Assembly (NCBI RefSeq): GCF_003610895.1
Contig: NZ_MCAS01000045.1
Location: 1-64,000 of the forward strand
DNA length: 64,000 nt
Reading direction: 5' to 3'
From: Paraburkholderia fungorum
GTDB taxonomy: Bacteria; Pseudomonadota; Gammaproteobacteria; Burkholderiales; Burkholderiaceae
Position 1 is the first letter of the stretch; each line of letters opens with the position of its first letter. Both the position numbers and the translations under genes were made by a program. The notes beneath the pieces are model-generated. The model was not told where the DNA came from. It saw only the letters and a program-made list of their open reading frames with translations, and did no database searches. Below, piece after piece: positions 44,496 through 51,628 of this stretch.

Positions 44496-44985
44496 AGGGG
44501 CTCAGCAGAATCGGTGAAGGTTGGAGGGTGACAGACAGCGTCTCGTTTCGGACTGGACCTTTTCGTTTCAGTATGTCGACGATCAGTCCTCCTTCAGCAG
44601 GACGCACGCCCAGCCGCAAGCCGGCGGGTGACGCATCCACTGCGCTGGCCAGGGGGCGGACAAGCACGAAGAGTGTCTCCGTAGCCTGAGCTGCAAGGTG
44701 CAGCCGTCGCAGCGCATCCGTCCGGATGTGTTGCTGCCAGAAGAGAAGTGCGCCGCAACTGCCAGTTCGCAATATCTGCTCGGCGCTCCAGAGCGCATCA
44801 GCGGTCCTCGGCGCGAGAAGCCGCATCAGCTTCTCGATGGGCAGTCCCAAATACGCGAAGGCTAGCGCGTTGGGCACATGCGGTGGCTGTATCAAGGCAA
44901 CCGATCGCTTGCTGACCGTGTTGAGCGCTGGCTGGAGCAGCCGTATTTCGCCGACGCCGGGCTGCTGCACCAGCAGCTCTACGAG
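44425..44985 (-). pseudogene. imuA: 3' part of imuA (SulA/RecA-like translesion factor)
   Basis: The minus-strand frame reads ELLVQQPGVGEIRLLQPALN, then ALIQPPHVPNALAFAYLGL, ADALWSAEQILRTGSCGALL, FWQQHIRTDALRRLHLAAQA and LRPAEGGLIVDILKRKGPVR, the C-terminal two thirds of ImuA. The N-terminal region before ELL is missing: upstream sequence is the coding strand of the SOD fragment. With imuB and dnaE2 (absent here), ImuA takes part in SOS mutagenesis; this fragment cannot. Confidence 0.85.
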
Positions 44986-45402
44986 AAAGAACTGGCCTTC
45001 CAGCTATCGAGCCACATCCTGCACACCATTTACTGGACCAGCATCTCGGGCAAAGGCGGTGAAACGAAGGGCGAGCTGGCCAAAGCAATCGACAGGAGTT
45101 TCGGCTCGTACGCGAAGTTCAAGGCCCAACTGGTTGCCGCAACGATTGCAGTGGAAGCATCCGGCTGGGGTGTCGTTGGCTACCATCCTGCGACGGGCAA
45201 GCTCATGATCCTGCAGTGCGAGAACCATCAAAAGCTGACTGCCTGGGGCATCCAGCTCATCCTCGACGTTTTTGAGCACGCGTATTACCTGAAGTACCAG
45301 AACAGGCGTAACGAATACGTCAATCAGCTTTTTAGCCTCGTCAACTGGGACAACGCGGCCCTCAGAATGCAGGCAGCGTCGCTGGTGCGGAGGCTGACAT
45401 GA
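44970..45402 (+). pseudogene. Fe/Mn superoxide dismutase gene lacking its 5' part
   Basis: From about 44970 the frame encodes LYEKELAFQLSSHILHTIYW, GELAKAIDRSFGSYAKFKAQ, ASGWGVVGYHPATGKLMILQ and LDVFEHAYYLKYQNRRNEYV. The second metal-ligand His and the final Asp and His are there, but the N-terminal domain with the first ligand His is absent. The frame is open from ATG 44878, where it reads antisense imuA, so a hybrid protein could be translated but would lack one metal ligand. Confidence 0.85.
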
Positions 45403-45462
45403 AACGGTCTACGCGCGAGCGGCCAGAAGCCGACTGATTCGCTACGGACGACGGACACAATC

Positions 45463-45963
45463 ATGCGGTTTCTGACCAGATCAGGATGGCTCACCGCGGT
45501 CAGCACGGAAGGGCCGCAGTGGGCGGTGCCGACCCGGTTTGCTGTAGGCGTGCTGCTGCTTTGCCTGATCGATGGCAGCCTCCAGCAACTGTTCACGTTC
45601 TATCACGTTGACCAATCCGCGTTGTCTTCCGGTGCGGTTGCCGTCGGCATGATCCTTCGCGCCGTCGAGATCCTCGCTGGAATGAGCTTCGTTGCTGGAC
45701 TGGGAATCAGGCTGGCGGGGTATCCAGCGGTGGCCATTTTCGCCGTGCGAGCAGTGGCCAATTCTGCGAACTCAATCGCCTGGCTGCGGGATGTCGTGAA
45801 CAGCGTAATCGTGCCTCAAGGCGACTGGGGCTACGGCGCAATGTATCTCGGCGTCGCACTGCTCCTTGGCGAGTTGCTGGGTGCCGGCAGCGGCAGGTTG
45901 TCGCTCGATCGCTGGCTGTCAGGGAAATTCGGGGCAGTCGCGAAGTCCGATCCCAGGCGTTGA
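45463..45963 (+). CDS. DoxX-like membrane protein
   Basis: The 166-residue product has four hydrophobic helices (PTRFAVGVLLLCLIDGSLQQ, VAVGMILRAVEILAGMSFVA, YPAVAIFAVRAVANSANSIA and MYLGVALLLGELLGA), the layout of DoxX-like four-helix membrane proteins. ATG 45463 lacks a strong ribosome-binding site. It lies between the truncated and the intact SOD-family genes on the same strand; DoxX proteins have been linked to oxidative stress together with SOD, so the grouping may be functional. The family assignment is tentative. Confidence 0.6.
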   Translation: MRFLTRSGWLTAVSTEGPQWAVPTRFAVGVLLLCLIDGSLQQLFTFYHVDQSALSSGAVAVGMILRAVEILAGMSFVAGLGIRLAGYPAVAIFAVRAVANSANSIAWLRDVVNSVIVPQGDWGYGAMYLGVALLLGELLGAGSGRLSLDRWLSGKFGAVAKSDPRR

Positions 45964-45999
45964 GACGGCACAACACGTTTGATGCAACAGGAGACGTCC

Positions 46000-46590
46000 G
46001 TGACCTTTCAGATGAAACCCTTGGCCTGCAATCCAGCCAGACTCGCCGGTCTGTCTGAGAAGCTGATCGTCAGCCACTACGAGAACAACTACGGCGGCGC
46101 CGTCAAACGCCTGAACGCGATCACCGGGGAGCTCGCCGCGATCGACGTGACCAGCGCGCCTGTGTTCGTGCTTAACGGACTCAAGCGCGAAGAACTGATC
46201 GCTGCGAATTCGATGATCCTGCACGAGACGTACTTCGACAGCCTGGGTGCCGACGGCGCGGTGAACGGCGATTTCGAGGCGGCGCTCACGCGGGACTTCG
46301 GCAGCGTCGAGCGGTGGGCGGCCGAATTCACAGCCATGGGCAAAGCGCTGGGCGGCGGCTCCGGCTGGATGCTGTTGAGCTACTCACCACGCCTCGGTCG
46401 CCTCACAAACCAGTGGGCGTCCGACCATGCTCACACGCTAGCTGACGGCACGCCGATTCTCGCGCTGGACATGTACGAGCATTCGTACCACATCGATTTC
46501 GGCGCGAAGGCTGCAGCCTATGTGGATGCCTTCATGCGAAACATCAACTGGACTCAGGTGGCGACACGATTCGAGGCACTACGCCTTTGA
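46000..46590 (+). CDS. Superoxide dismutase-family (Fe/Mn) protein, divergent
   Basis: GTG 46000 follows AGGAG by six bases; ATG 45982 is an alternative. The 196-residue product keeps the four metal ligands: His26 in VSHYENNYGG, His75 in ILHETYFDSLG, and Asp157 and His161 in ALDMYEHSYHIDFG. The surroundings differ from normal SOD: HYENNY replaces the HHxxHH pattern, ETYF replaces NHTFYW, and the usual VDVWEHAYY is LDMYEHSYH. Activity as SOD is possible but not assured. It stands 37 bases after the DoxX-like gene. Confidence 0.85.
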   Translation: MTFQMKPLACNPARLAGLSEKLIVSHYENNYGGAVKRLNAITGELAAIDVTSAPVFVLNGLKREELIAANSMILHETYFDSLGADGAVNGDFEAALTRDFGSVERWAAEFTAMGKALGGGSGWMLLSYSPRLGRLTNQWASDHAHTLADGTPILALDMYEHSYHIDFGAKAAAYVDAFMRNINWTQVATRFEALRL

Positions 46591-46631
46591 TCAGGGTGGA
46601 CTGCGCATTGCTGTACAACCGGGAGAATGTC

Positions 46632-46946
46632 ATGTCGATTCGTATTCATCCGCTGGCTCTTGCCAGCCTCGTCATGGCCGCAGCCCTCGCGGCGCCCGGG
46701 TGCAAGGAGAGGCCGTCCGAAGCGCGCTATGAGGAAGCTATCGCCCTGTCGCAGGTTCCGGCGCCCGTCAAGGCAACGATCGAGCAACAGGCACAAGGCC
46801 GCAGCGTTGGCGAAATCGAATGGCAGTCCGCCAGGGGTACCACCCGCTATGCCGTCGCGCTGGGTTCTGGTAACCAGAAGCAGGAGCTACTCATCGACGA
46901 AGACGGAAAGGTGATCGCCACCAACGTTGATGAAGACGACGACTGA
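46632..46946 (+). CDS. Small PepSY-like exported (lipo)protein
   Basis: ATG 46632 follows GGGAG. The 104-residue product starts with a signal (MSIRIHPLALASLVMAAALA, APGC, so possibly a lipoprotein with Cys about 24) and a mature domain with IALSQVPAPVKATIEQQAQG, EIEWQSARGTTRYAVAL and ELLIDEDGKVI. The VPxPVKxTI start and LLIDEDGKVI end are typical of PepSY-like folds. It ends in acidic residues (NVDEDDD). Function unknown. Confidence 0.7.
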   Translation: MSIRIHPLALASLVMAAALAAPGCKERPSEARYEEAIALSQVPAPVKATIEQQAQGRSVGEIEWQSARGTTRYAVALGSGNQKQELLIDEDGKVIATNVDEDDD

Positions 46947-47002
46947 ACGAGCGTCACTCGCGGACCTTTGTTGCATGGTGACACACGGATGAAACTCGCG
47001 CC

Positions 47003-47133
47003 ATGAATGCCCGTTGGACTCGAACTGCTGCTGGTTGGCTGCGTCCCGCGGTGTCCGTTATCGCGGTTGCGCTTATGTCGCTGACTTCATGTGCGAAGGA
47101 CGGTTCTGACATGGGCGGCTTACCGTTGAAACT
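47003..47133 (+). pseudogene. 5' end of a lipoprotein gene, cut by the dispersed repeat
   Basis: ATG 47003 opens a frame with a lipoprotein signal (RPAVSVIAVALMSLTSC, then AKDGSDMGG). At 47134 the sequence changes to repeat copy B and the frame runs on without sense. The rest of the gene is not seen downstream. Confidence 0.55.
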
Positions 47134-47330
47134 GGTGCGAGCTTGTCAACTGAGCATCGGGGTTGTCGTACTTTCCGTGCGAATTCTGGCGGTTGGTTTC
47201 GAAAGATCCGTATTGATCAATAGCTTGCGCAACCTCCGGCTGCGTACAAGCCGCACAGCCGCCGAGCCTTGCTGCAAGCGGCTCTGCATCGGGCTATCCC
47301 CAGATTTCGCACCAACCTGACGATTGCCCC
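47134..47330. repeat. Dispersed ~197-bp repeat, copy B
   Basis: This block matches 24755-24950 (copy A) at about nine of ten positions, with one extra T near 47173. It begins GGTGCGAGCTTGTCAACTGA and ends ACGATTGCCCC. Flanking sequences of A and B are unrelated on both sides, showing the limits of the unit. No transposase gene is inside or near. Confidence 0.85.
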
Positions 47331-47499
47331 AGTAGTTGCGCCATTGCTCGCGGGTAGGCGGGAGTCGGTCCTATGCTTGAGATTGACGGCCCGGGGTTCC
47401 GATTCACAGAATGTAAGCGTCAGTGTAAGAGCTCGCCCTAAATGCCGTCAGCTGAGCCGACTACAATGGTTGCTAGCTAAACGACCAATACGACCAGCC

Positions 47500-48270
47500 A
47501 TGCATCGTCCCTCGATCCATCGCGCGCGGAAGCGAGCAGCCCGGCCAGTCTGGAGCGCCGTATGCATCACGCTCCTTCTGTTGCCGCCATCCCTCCGCGC
47601 TCAGGACGAAAAACCGGGTATCGCCTTTTCCGCGATCGAGCCCGGCGCACCACTGCCCCCTGGCTGGAAGAACCTGCCGGTCGTGCACGGCAAGCCCATG
47701 ACGCAATACACGCTCGTTCCCGACGGTCACACCACCGTCCTGCAGGCGGACGCGAACCGCTCTGCGTCTGCGCTGATGCACAAGGGCAACATCGACCTCG
47801 CCCGCACACCTGTCGTGGCATGGCGCTGGAAAGCAGAAGGACCGATCGAGGGGGCCGACAACCGCGTCGGATCAAAGGAAGACGCGCCAGTGCGACTGGT
47901 GTTCTTATTTGACGGCGACAAAAGCAAGCTATCGTTTTTCGACCGGGCCAAGATGGATCTGGCAAGGCGCCTGGGTGGCGAAGAGCTGCCCTATGCCACG
48001 CTGATGTATATCTGGTCAACCACCGCCGCGCCAGGCACCGTTATAGCCAACCCTCACACCGATCGCGTGCAGATGATCGTGGTCTCCGGTCTGCCCGGCG
48101 ACGCGGGTCAGTGGCAAAGCCTGCGCCGCAATATCGTGCGAGACTACGGACGGGTCTTTCACGAACCGCCAGGACAAATCAACGGCTACGGGCTGTTGAC
48201 CGATACCGACAATACCGCTACTACGACGCGCGCCTGGTATGGAGACGTCGAGTTCCTGCCCGGGCCTTGA
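47500..48270 (+). CDS. DUF3047 exported protein
   Basis: The 256-residue product has an N-terminal signal (basic start, VWSAVCITLLLLPPSLRAQ). Its mature domain has the DUF3047 pattern: PGWKNLPVVHGKPMTQYTLV, LDLARTPVVAWRWK-like IDLARTPVVAWRWKAEGPIE, SKEDAPVRLVFLFDGD, LPYATLMYIWSTTAAPGTVI and NTATTTRAWYGDVEFL. The fold is probably a beta-sandwich acting in the periplasm; function unknown. ATG 47500 lacks a strong ribosome-binding site, but the frame upstream reads into the repeat and is not coding. Confidence 0.88.
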   Translation: MHRPSIHRARKRAARPVWSAVCITLLLLPPSLRAQDEKPGIAFSAIEPGAPLPPGWKNLPVVHGKPMTQYTLVPDGHTTVLQADANRSASALMHKGNIDLARTPVVAWRWKAEGPIEGADNRVGSKEDAPVRLVFLFDGDKSKLSFFDRAKMDLARRLGGEELPYATLMYIWSTTAAPGTVIANPHTDRVQMIVVSGLPGDAGQWQSLRRNIVRDYGRVFHEPPGQINGYGLLTDTDNTATTTRAWYGDVEFLPGP

Positions 48271-48668
48271 TAACGCAACGGCGGCGAACTAACTGAGTCC
48301 ATCAGTACGATACGAGTAGCTGTCTTTCAATCCTCGCGCCGTACGCAAGCATTCTCCCTGCGGCAACGACAGCTTTGCGACGGCATCGCTCAGCGAGTGC
48401 AATCGGGCAGTTTCGGCCAGTCACATCGCGTAGGTGACGGGCCGGTTCGGCGGCGACATGAGACACCCATCGCAATAACATGCGTTCGAGGCACGCCACT
48501 TCGGCGCGAACGTGTCCCGCAAATCGAGGATCGTGGTTGATGGGATGCCCAGCGTGCATCGGGAATGTGGCCGTACGCGATCGCCGACATTCTTTCGGAT
48601 ATCGTGAATCCCATAGCTGAGCAGTTAGGCCGCGCGGTCAATTCCTGATTGCACTGCACGGAAACCTC
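48271..48668. other. Intergenic region between convergent genes
   Basis: A minus-strand frame of 85 codons (48302-48559) is open but has no ribosome-binding site or known motif. No clear terminator was found. Confidence 0.3.
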
Positions 48669-50348
48669 TCAGTTCTGGCCCTGGATTGCCGGGGCCATCA
48701 GATTCTCACCCCGATTCGTATCGCGAAGTACTTTGGCGGCGATTCTGACCGGTGCTGTCAAGCCACCAATCGCAGACGCGGCACCGTCCGACAGTTTGAA
48801 CACCGCCACGGCTTGCACCAATTGCTGGGCTTGAGACTTCAGGCTTTCCGCCGCCGCGGCACTTTCTTCTACCAACGCAGCGTTCTGTTGCGTGACCTGA
48901 TCCATCTGGTTCACAGCTTCACCCACTTGTCCCACACCGACGCTCTGCTCGTTGCTGGCCACGCTGATTTCACCGACGACATCGGTCACACGTTTGATTG
49001 CGCTGACAATCTCGGTCATTGTCGCGCCCGCCTGATTTACCAAGGCAGTTCCCTGATTTACACGTTCGACGCTGGTTGAGATCAGGGTCTTGATTTCTTT
49101 TGCCGCAGCGGCGCTACGTTGTGCCAGGTTGCGCACCTCCCCAGCAACCACGGCGAAGCCACGCCCCTGGTCACCGGCACGCGCCGCTTCCACTGCAGCG
49201 TTCAGCGCCAGAATATTGGTCTGGAAGGCTATACCATCGATCACGCTGATAATCTCGGCAATCTTCTTCGAGCTGTCGTTGATCCCAGTCATCGTCTCCA
49301 CGACCTCATCGACAACCTTTCCGCCTTTAACGGCGATCGTGCTCGCGCTGCGCGACAGTTCATTGGCCACCTGGGCATTTTCTGCATTCTGTTTGACGGT
49401 AGCCGTGAGTTGCTCCATTGACGCAGCGGTTTCTTCCAGCGCGCTCGCCTGCTCCTCGGTGCGACTCGACAGATCCAGATTACCCTGAGCAATCTGCGCA
49501 CTCGCGGTAGCCACGCCGTCGGCGTTCTGCCGAACATCCGACACGACCCGTAACAGACTGTCGCGCATGTTCTTCAGCGAGGCCATCAGGCTGCTCGTGT
49601 CGCCAGGCCGGAGGATGATGTTTACGCTGAGATCTCCTTCCGCGACACTTTTCGCAAGATCTGCCGCTATCGCTGGCTCCGTCCCAAGTTGCCGCGTCAG
49701 GCTACGCGTGAGCCACATGCCGATTCCGATTCCTGCCAGGGTGGAGAAGATCACCAGGGCGATCATCAGATTGCGACTTTCCACATACAGATTCTGGTTG
49801 GATTCGGCAGCTGCCTTCGCGTCTTCCTGCTTCCTGCTCACCAGAGTGTTCATCAGTTCATCAACCTTGTTGGCCTTCTCACGGAAATCGCCAAAAAGGT
49901 GTTCGGCGAGCTCGCTGTGATCCTGTAACCGGGCAGCGGCGGTCTTTGTCTTCATTTCCTGGAAGGCCTCGGTGTAGTCATGCCAGCTGCGATTGAGATC
50001 AGCAAAGACGGCCTTACCTTGTTCGCTCCAGAATAGCGGTCTGGCCTTGTCGAGCGATTCGCGCGCCCGCGCCAGATTTTGCTCGCTTCTGCCCAGGAAG
50101 CCGGCTCGCTGTTCGGCGGTAGAGGACAGAATGGCGTTGCTCAGCGACCGTCCAGCCTCCAGCAGATCGACGTTCGCCTTTTGGGTGAGGGATAGTCCGA
50201 TCAGGTCAAACTGGTAGACCTTGTCGCCCTCATCGTTGATCGTGGCCATATTGCGGATACCGATTCCGCTCACAACTGCGCCGACCAGGCACACCAGAAT
50301 AAAAGCGCTGATCAGCTTGGTGCCAAGTTTCATCTTGCTGAATTTCAT
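48669..50348 (-). CDS. Methyl-accepting chemotaxis protein, four-helix-bundle type
   Basis: The 559-residue receptor starts MKFSKMKLGTKLISAFILVC (first transmembrane helix), has a periplasmic four-helix domain of about 150 residues, a second helix (LMIALVIFSTLAGIGIGMWL), HAMP and a signalling domain with QASALEETAASMEQLTATVK and the tip GIAFQTNILALNAAVEAARA. It is complete, unlike the pseudogene at 27062-28589. AAGGGA precedes ATG 50348. No CheW-binding or pentapeptide tether is obvious at the C-terminus. Confidence 0.95.
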   Translation of the reverse strand: MKFSKMKLGTKLISAFILVCLVGAVVSGIGIRNMATINDEGDKVYQFDLIGLSLTQKANVDLLEAGRSLSNAILSSTAEQRAGFLGRSEQNLARARESLDKARPLFWSEQGKAVFADLNRSWHDYTEAFQEMKTKTAAARLQDHSELAEHLFGDFREKANKVDELMNTLVSRKQEDAKAAAESNQNLYVESRNLMIALVIFSTLAGIGIGMWLTRSLTRQLGTEPAIAADLAKSVAEGDLSVNIILRPGDTSSLMASLKNMRDSLLRVVSDVRQNADGVATASAQIAQGNLDLSSRTEEQASALEETAASMEQLTATVKQNAENAQVANELSRSASTIAVKGGKVVDEVVETMTGINDSSKKIAEIISVIDGIAFQTNILALNAAVEAARAGDQGRGFAVVAGEVRNLAQRSAAAAKEIKTLISTSVERVNQGTALVNQAGATMTEIVSAIKRVTDVVGEISVASNEQSVGVGQVGEAVNQMDQVTQQNAALVEESAAAAESLKSQAQQLVQAVAVFKLSDGAASAIGGLTAPVRIAAKVLRDTNRGENLMAPAIQGQN

Positions 50349-50884
50349 GCTGCCATCCCTTGAAATCGAAGGACCTTTTCCGTCGCGAATCATCGCATTG
50401 GGCATGCACAAAAACTCGCACGCGGTTCCAGGTAAAAAACCAGCGCCTCACCACTCAGTTTCGTCTGAAGATAGAAGCGGACTGCCACATACATTCGTAA
50501 TGCACTTAGGAATGCGCTGCATAGTTGATGTGCGACCTAACAATTCAGGTTCAGATCAAGCTAACACAGGTGCTCTAGCACTATTTCGGCGCCGGCGCGC
50601 CGAACTTGAGATGCTCTGTGCGTAGATTTACCCTCACTGATCGTAGGCAGAAGATCGGGGCAGAAATGCCGGACAATCGATCACCCGACGGGGATCCTGG
50701 CAATTGGATTCGATTGCAGATTGATGACGATTTGGGCGGCTACGTCGAACGTCCCAAATTGGCTGAACTGCGCCTTATCCCTCGGTACCAGATGCCTGCT
50801 TTGACCACAGGTGGTCGAACAGCGTTGACTCGTAAGCGCGAATTAACACGCACCATGAAGAGCCAGCGATTGCCCTTTGCTCGA
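50349..50884. other. Intergenic region up to the IS66 remnant
   Basis: No convincing gene. A 95-codon plus-strand frame (50606-50893) lacks initiation signals. GTAAGCG at about 50831 matches the IS66 tip and may mark the outer end of the remnant that follows. Confidence 0.35.
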
Positions 50885-51108
50885 TCAGGTTGATGCGGAT
50901 ACGTCGTTCCGCTTCACGCTGTTGAATGGGAGCAGGTCACTGATATCGGCATCCGCCGCGCGCTGCGGCAGCTCGGTCAGCACGCGCAGCAGATAGGCAT
51001 ACGGCTCGACTCCGCATGCACGGCACGTCAACATCAGGCTGAAAATGATCGCGCTGGCCTTTGCGCCGGCGACCGTGTCGCTGAACAGCCATGCCTTTCT
51101 TCCGGTCG
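50885..51108 (-). pseudogene. 3' end of an IS66 transposase gene
   Basis: The minus-strand frame reads GRKAWLFSDTVAGAKASAII, then CRACGVEPYAYLLRVLTELP, RAADADISDLLPFN and a stop at 50885. This is the C-terminal tail of TnpC from a subgroup different from the element at 1-2501. Upstream coding sequence is lost at the junction with the recombinase module (about 51110-51130). Confidence 0.88.
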
Positions 51109-51612
51109 CAAGTTCGCGATCATTCTGCCCATATCGGGCAGGAAGTTGAAGTCCATTACCGTTGGCATCCCTTGCATGGGCGTCGCGTCAAGGTACGAGA
51201 CGTCGAGGAACGAAGCGGTGGTCGCGTGGTGCACGTCGAGGCCAGCCCAGGCGTAGTGAGGGTCGTGTCGGCATGGATGCTGGATCGAGTCATGTGTTTT
51301 GGCATGGCGTTGGGCGAGCCGCGCGTCACAGTTGCGGTGCTGAGCGAACTCGACCGGCTGCTGGTTGACTGGAGCTTGCGTGCACACTCGCCGGACGGTT
51401 CCACTACCGTCCGGGAGAAACGCAATGGACAAGCTGCCAAGGGGCGTATTCCTACGCCCACAACCGCCTGCACTAACGCTGTCTCAGATGAGTCTGAGGT
51501 TCGACACCGCCGAGCTTCGGGGAATGAGCGCGGCGCAGCGCGCAAGGGCAATCACACACCTTGCGAACCTGCTGCTCCAGGCCGCAGGCGTCGCCATCGG
51601 CAAGGAGTCTGA
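51091..51612 (+). CDS. Recombinase-module accessory protein 1
   Basis: The product contains VEVHYRWHPLHGRRVKVRDV, SGGRVVHVEASPGVVRVV, WMLDRVMCFGMALGEPRVTV and GSTTVREKRN, a small protein I associate with large serine recombinase elements of Rhizobiales and Burkholderia. The conserved part begins at about 51138, so the first residues from ATG 51091 read into the IS66 remnant and the native start may be lost. The C-terminal third overlaps the next gene in another frame. Its role is unknown. Confidence 0.6.
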   Translation: MPFFRSQVRDHSAHIGQEVEVHYRWHPLHGRRVKVRDVEERSGGRVVHVEASPGVVRVVSAWMLDRVMCFGMALGEPRVTVAVLSELDRLLVDWSLRAHSPDGSTTVREKRNGQAAKGRIPTPTTACTNAVSDESEVRHRRASGNERGAARKGNHTPCEPAAPGRRRRHRQGV

Positions 51613-51628
51613 CGATGACGAACGTTGA
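51425..51628 (+). CDS. Recombinase-module accessory protein 2, 67 aa
   Basis: ATG 51425 follows GGGAG. The product MDKLPRGVFLRPQPPALTLS continues with FDTAELRGMSAAQRARAITH and LANLLLQAAGVAIGKE, a small helical protein. It overlaps the recombinase start by 14 bases, an arrangement that argues for a real and co-translated gene. Function unknown; a recombination directionality or DNA-binding role is only a guess. Confidence 0.65.
   Translation: MDKLPRGVFLRPQPPALTLSQMSLRFDTAELRGMSAAQRARAITHLANLLLQAAGVAIGKESDDDER

Noticed and set aside
47134..47330. Dispersed repeat as a protein-coding gene (short frames such as RLRKLLINTDLSKP on the minus strand)
   Set aside because: The two copies differ by a single-base indel in the frame and have no start signals, so conservation at protein level is not supported.
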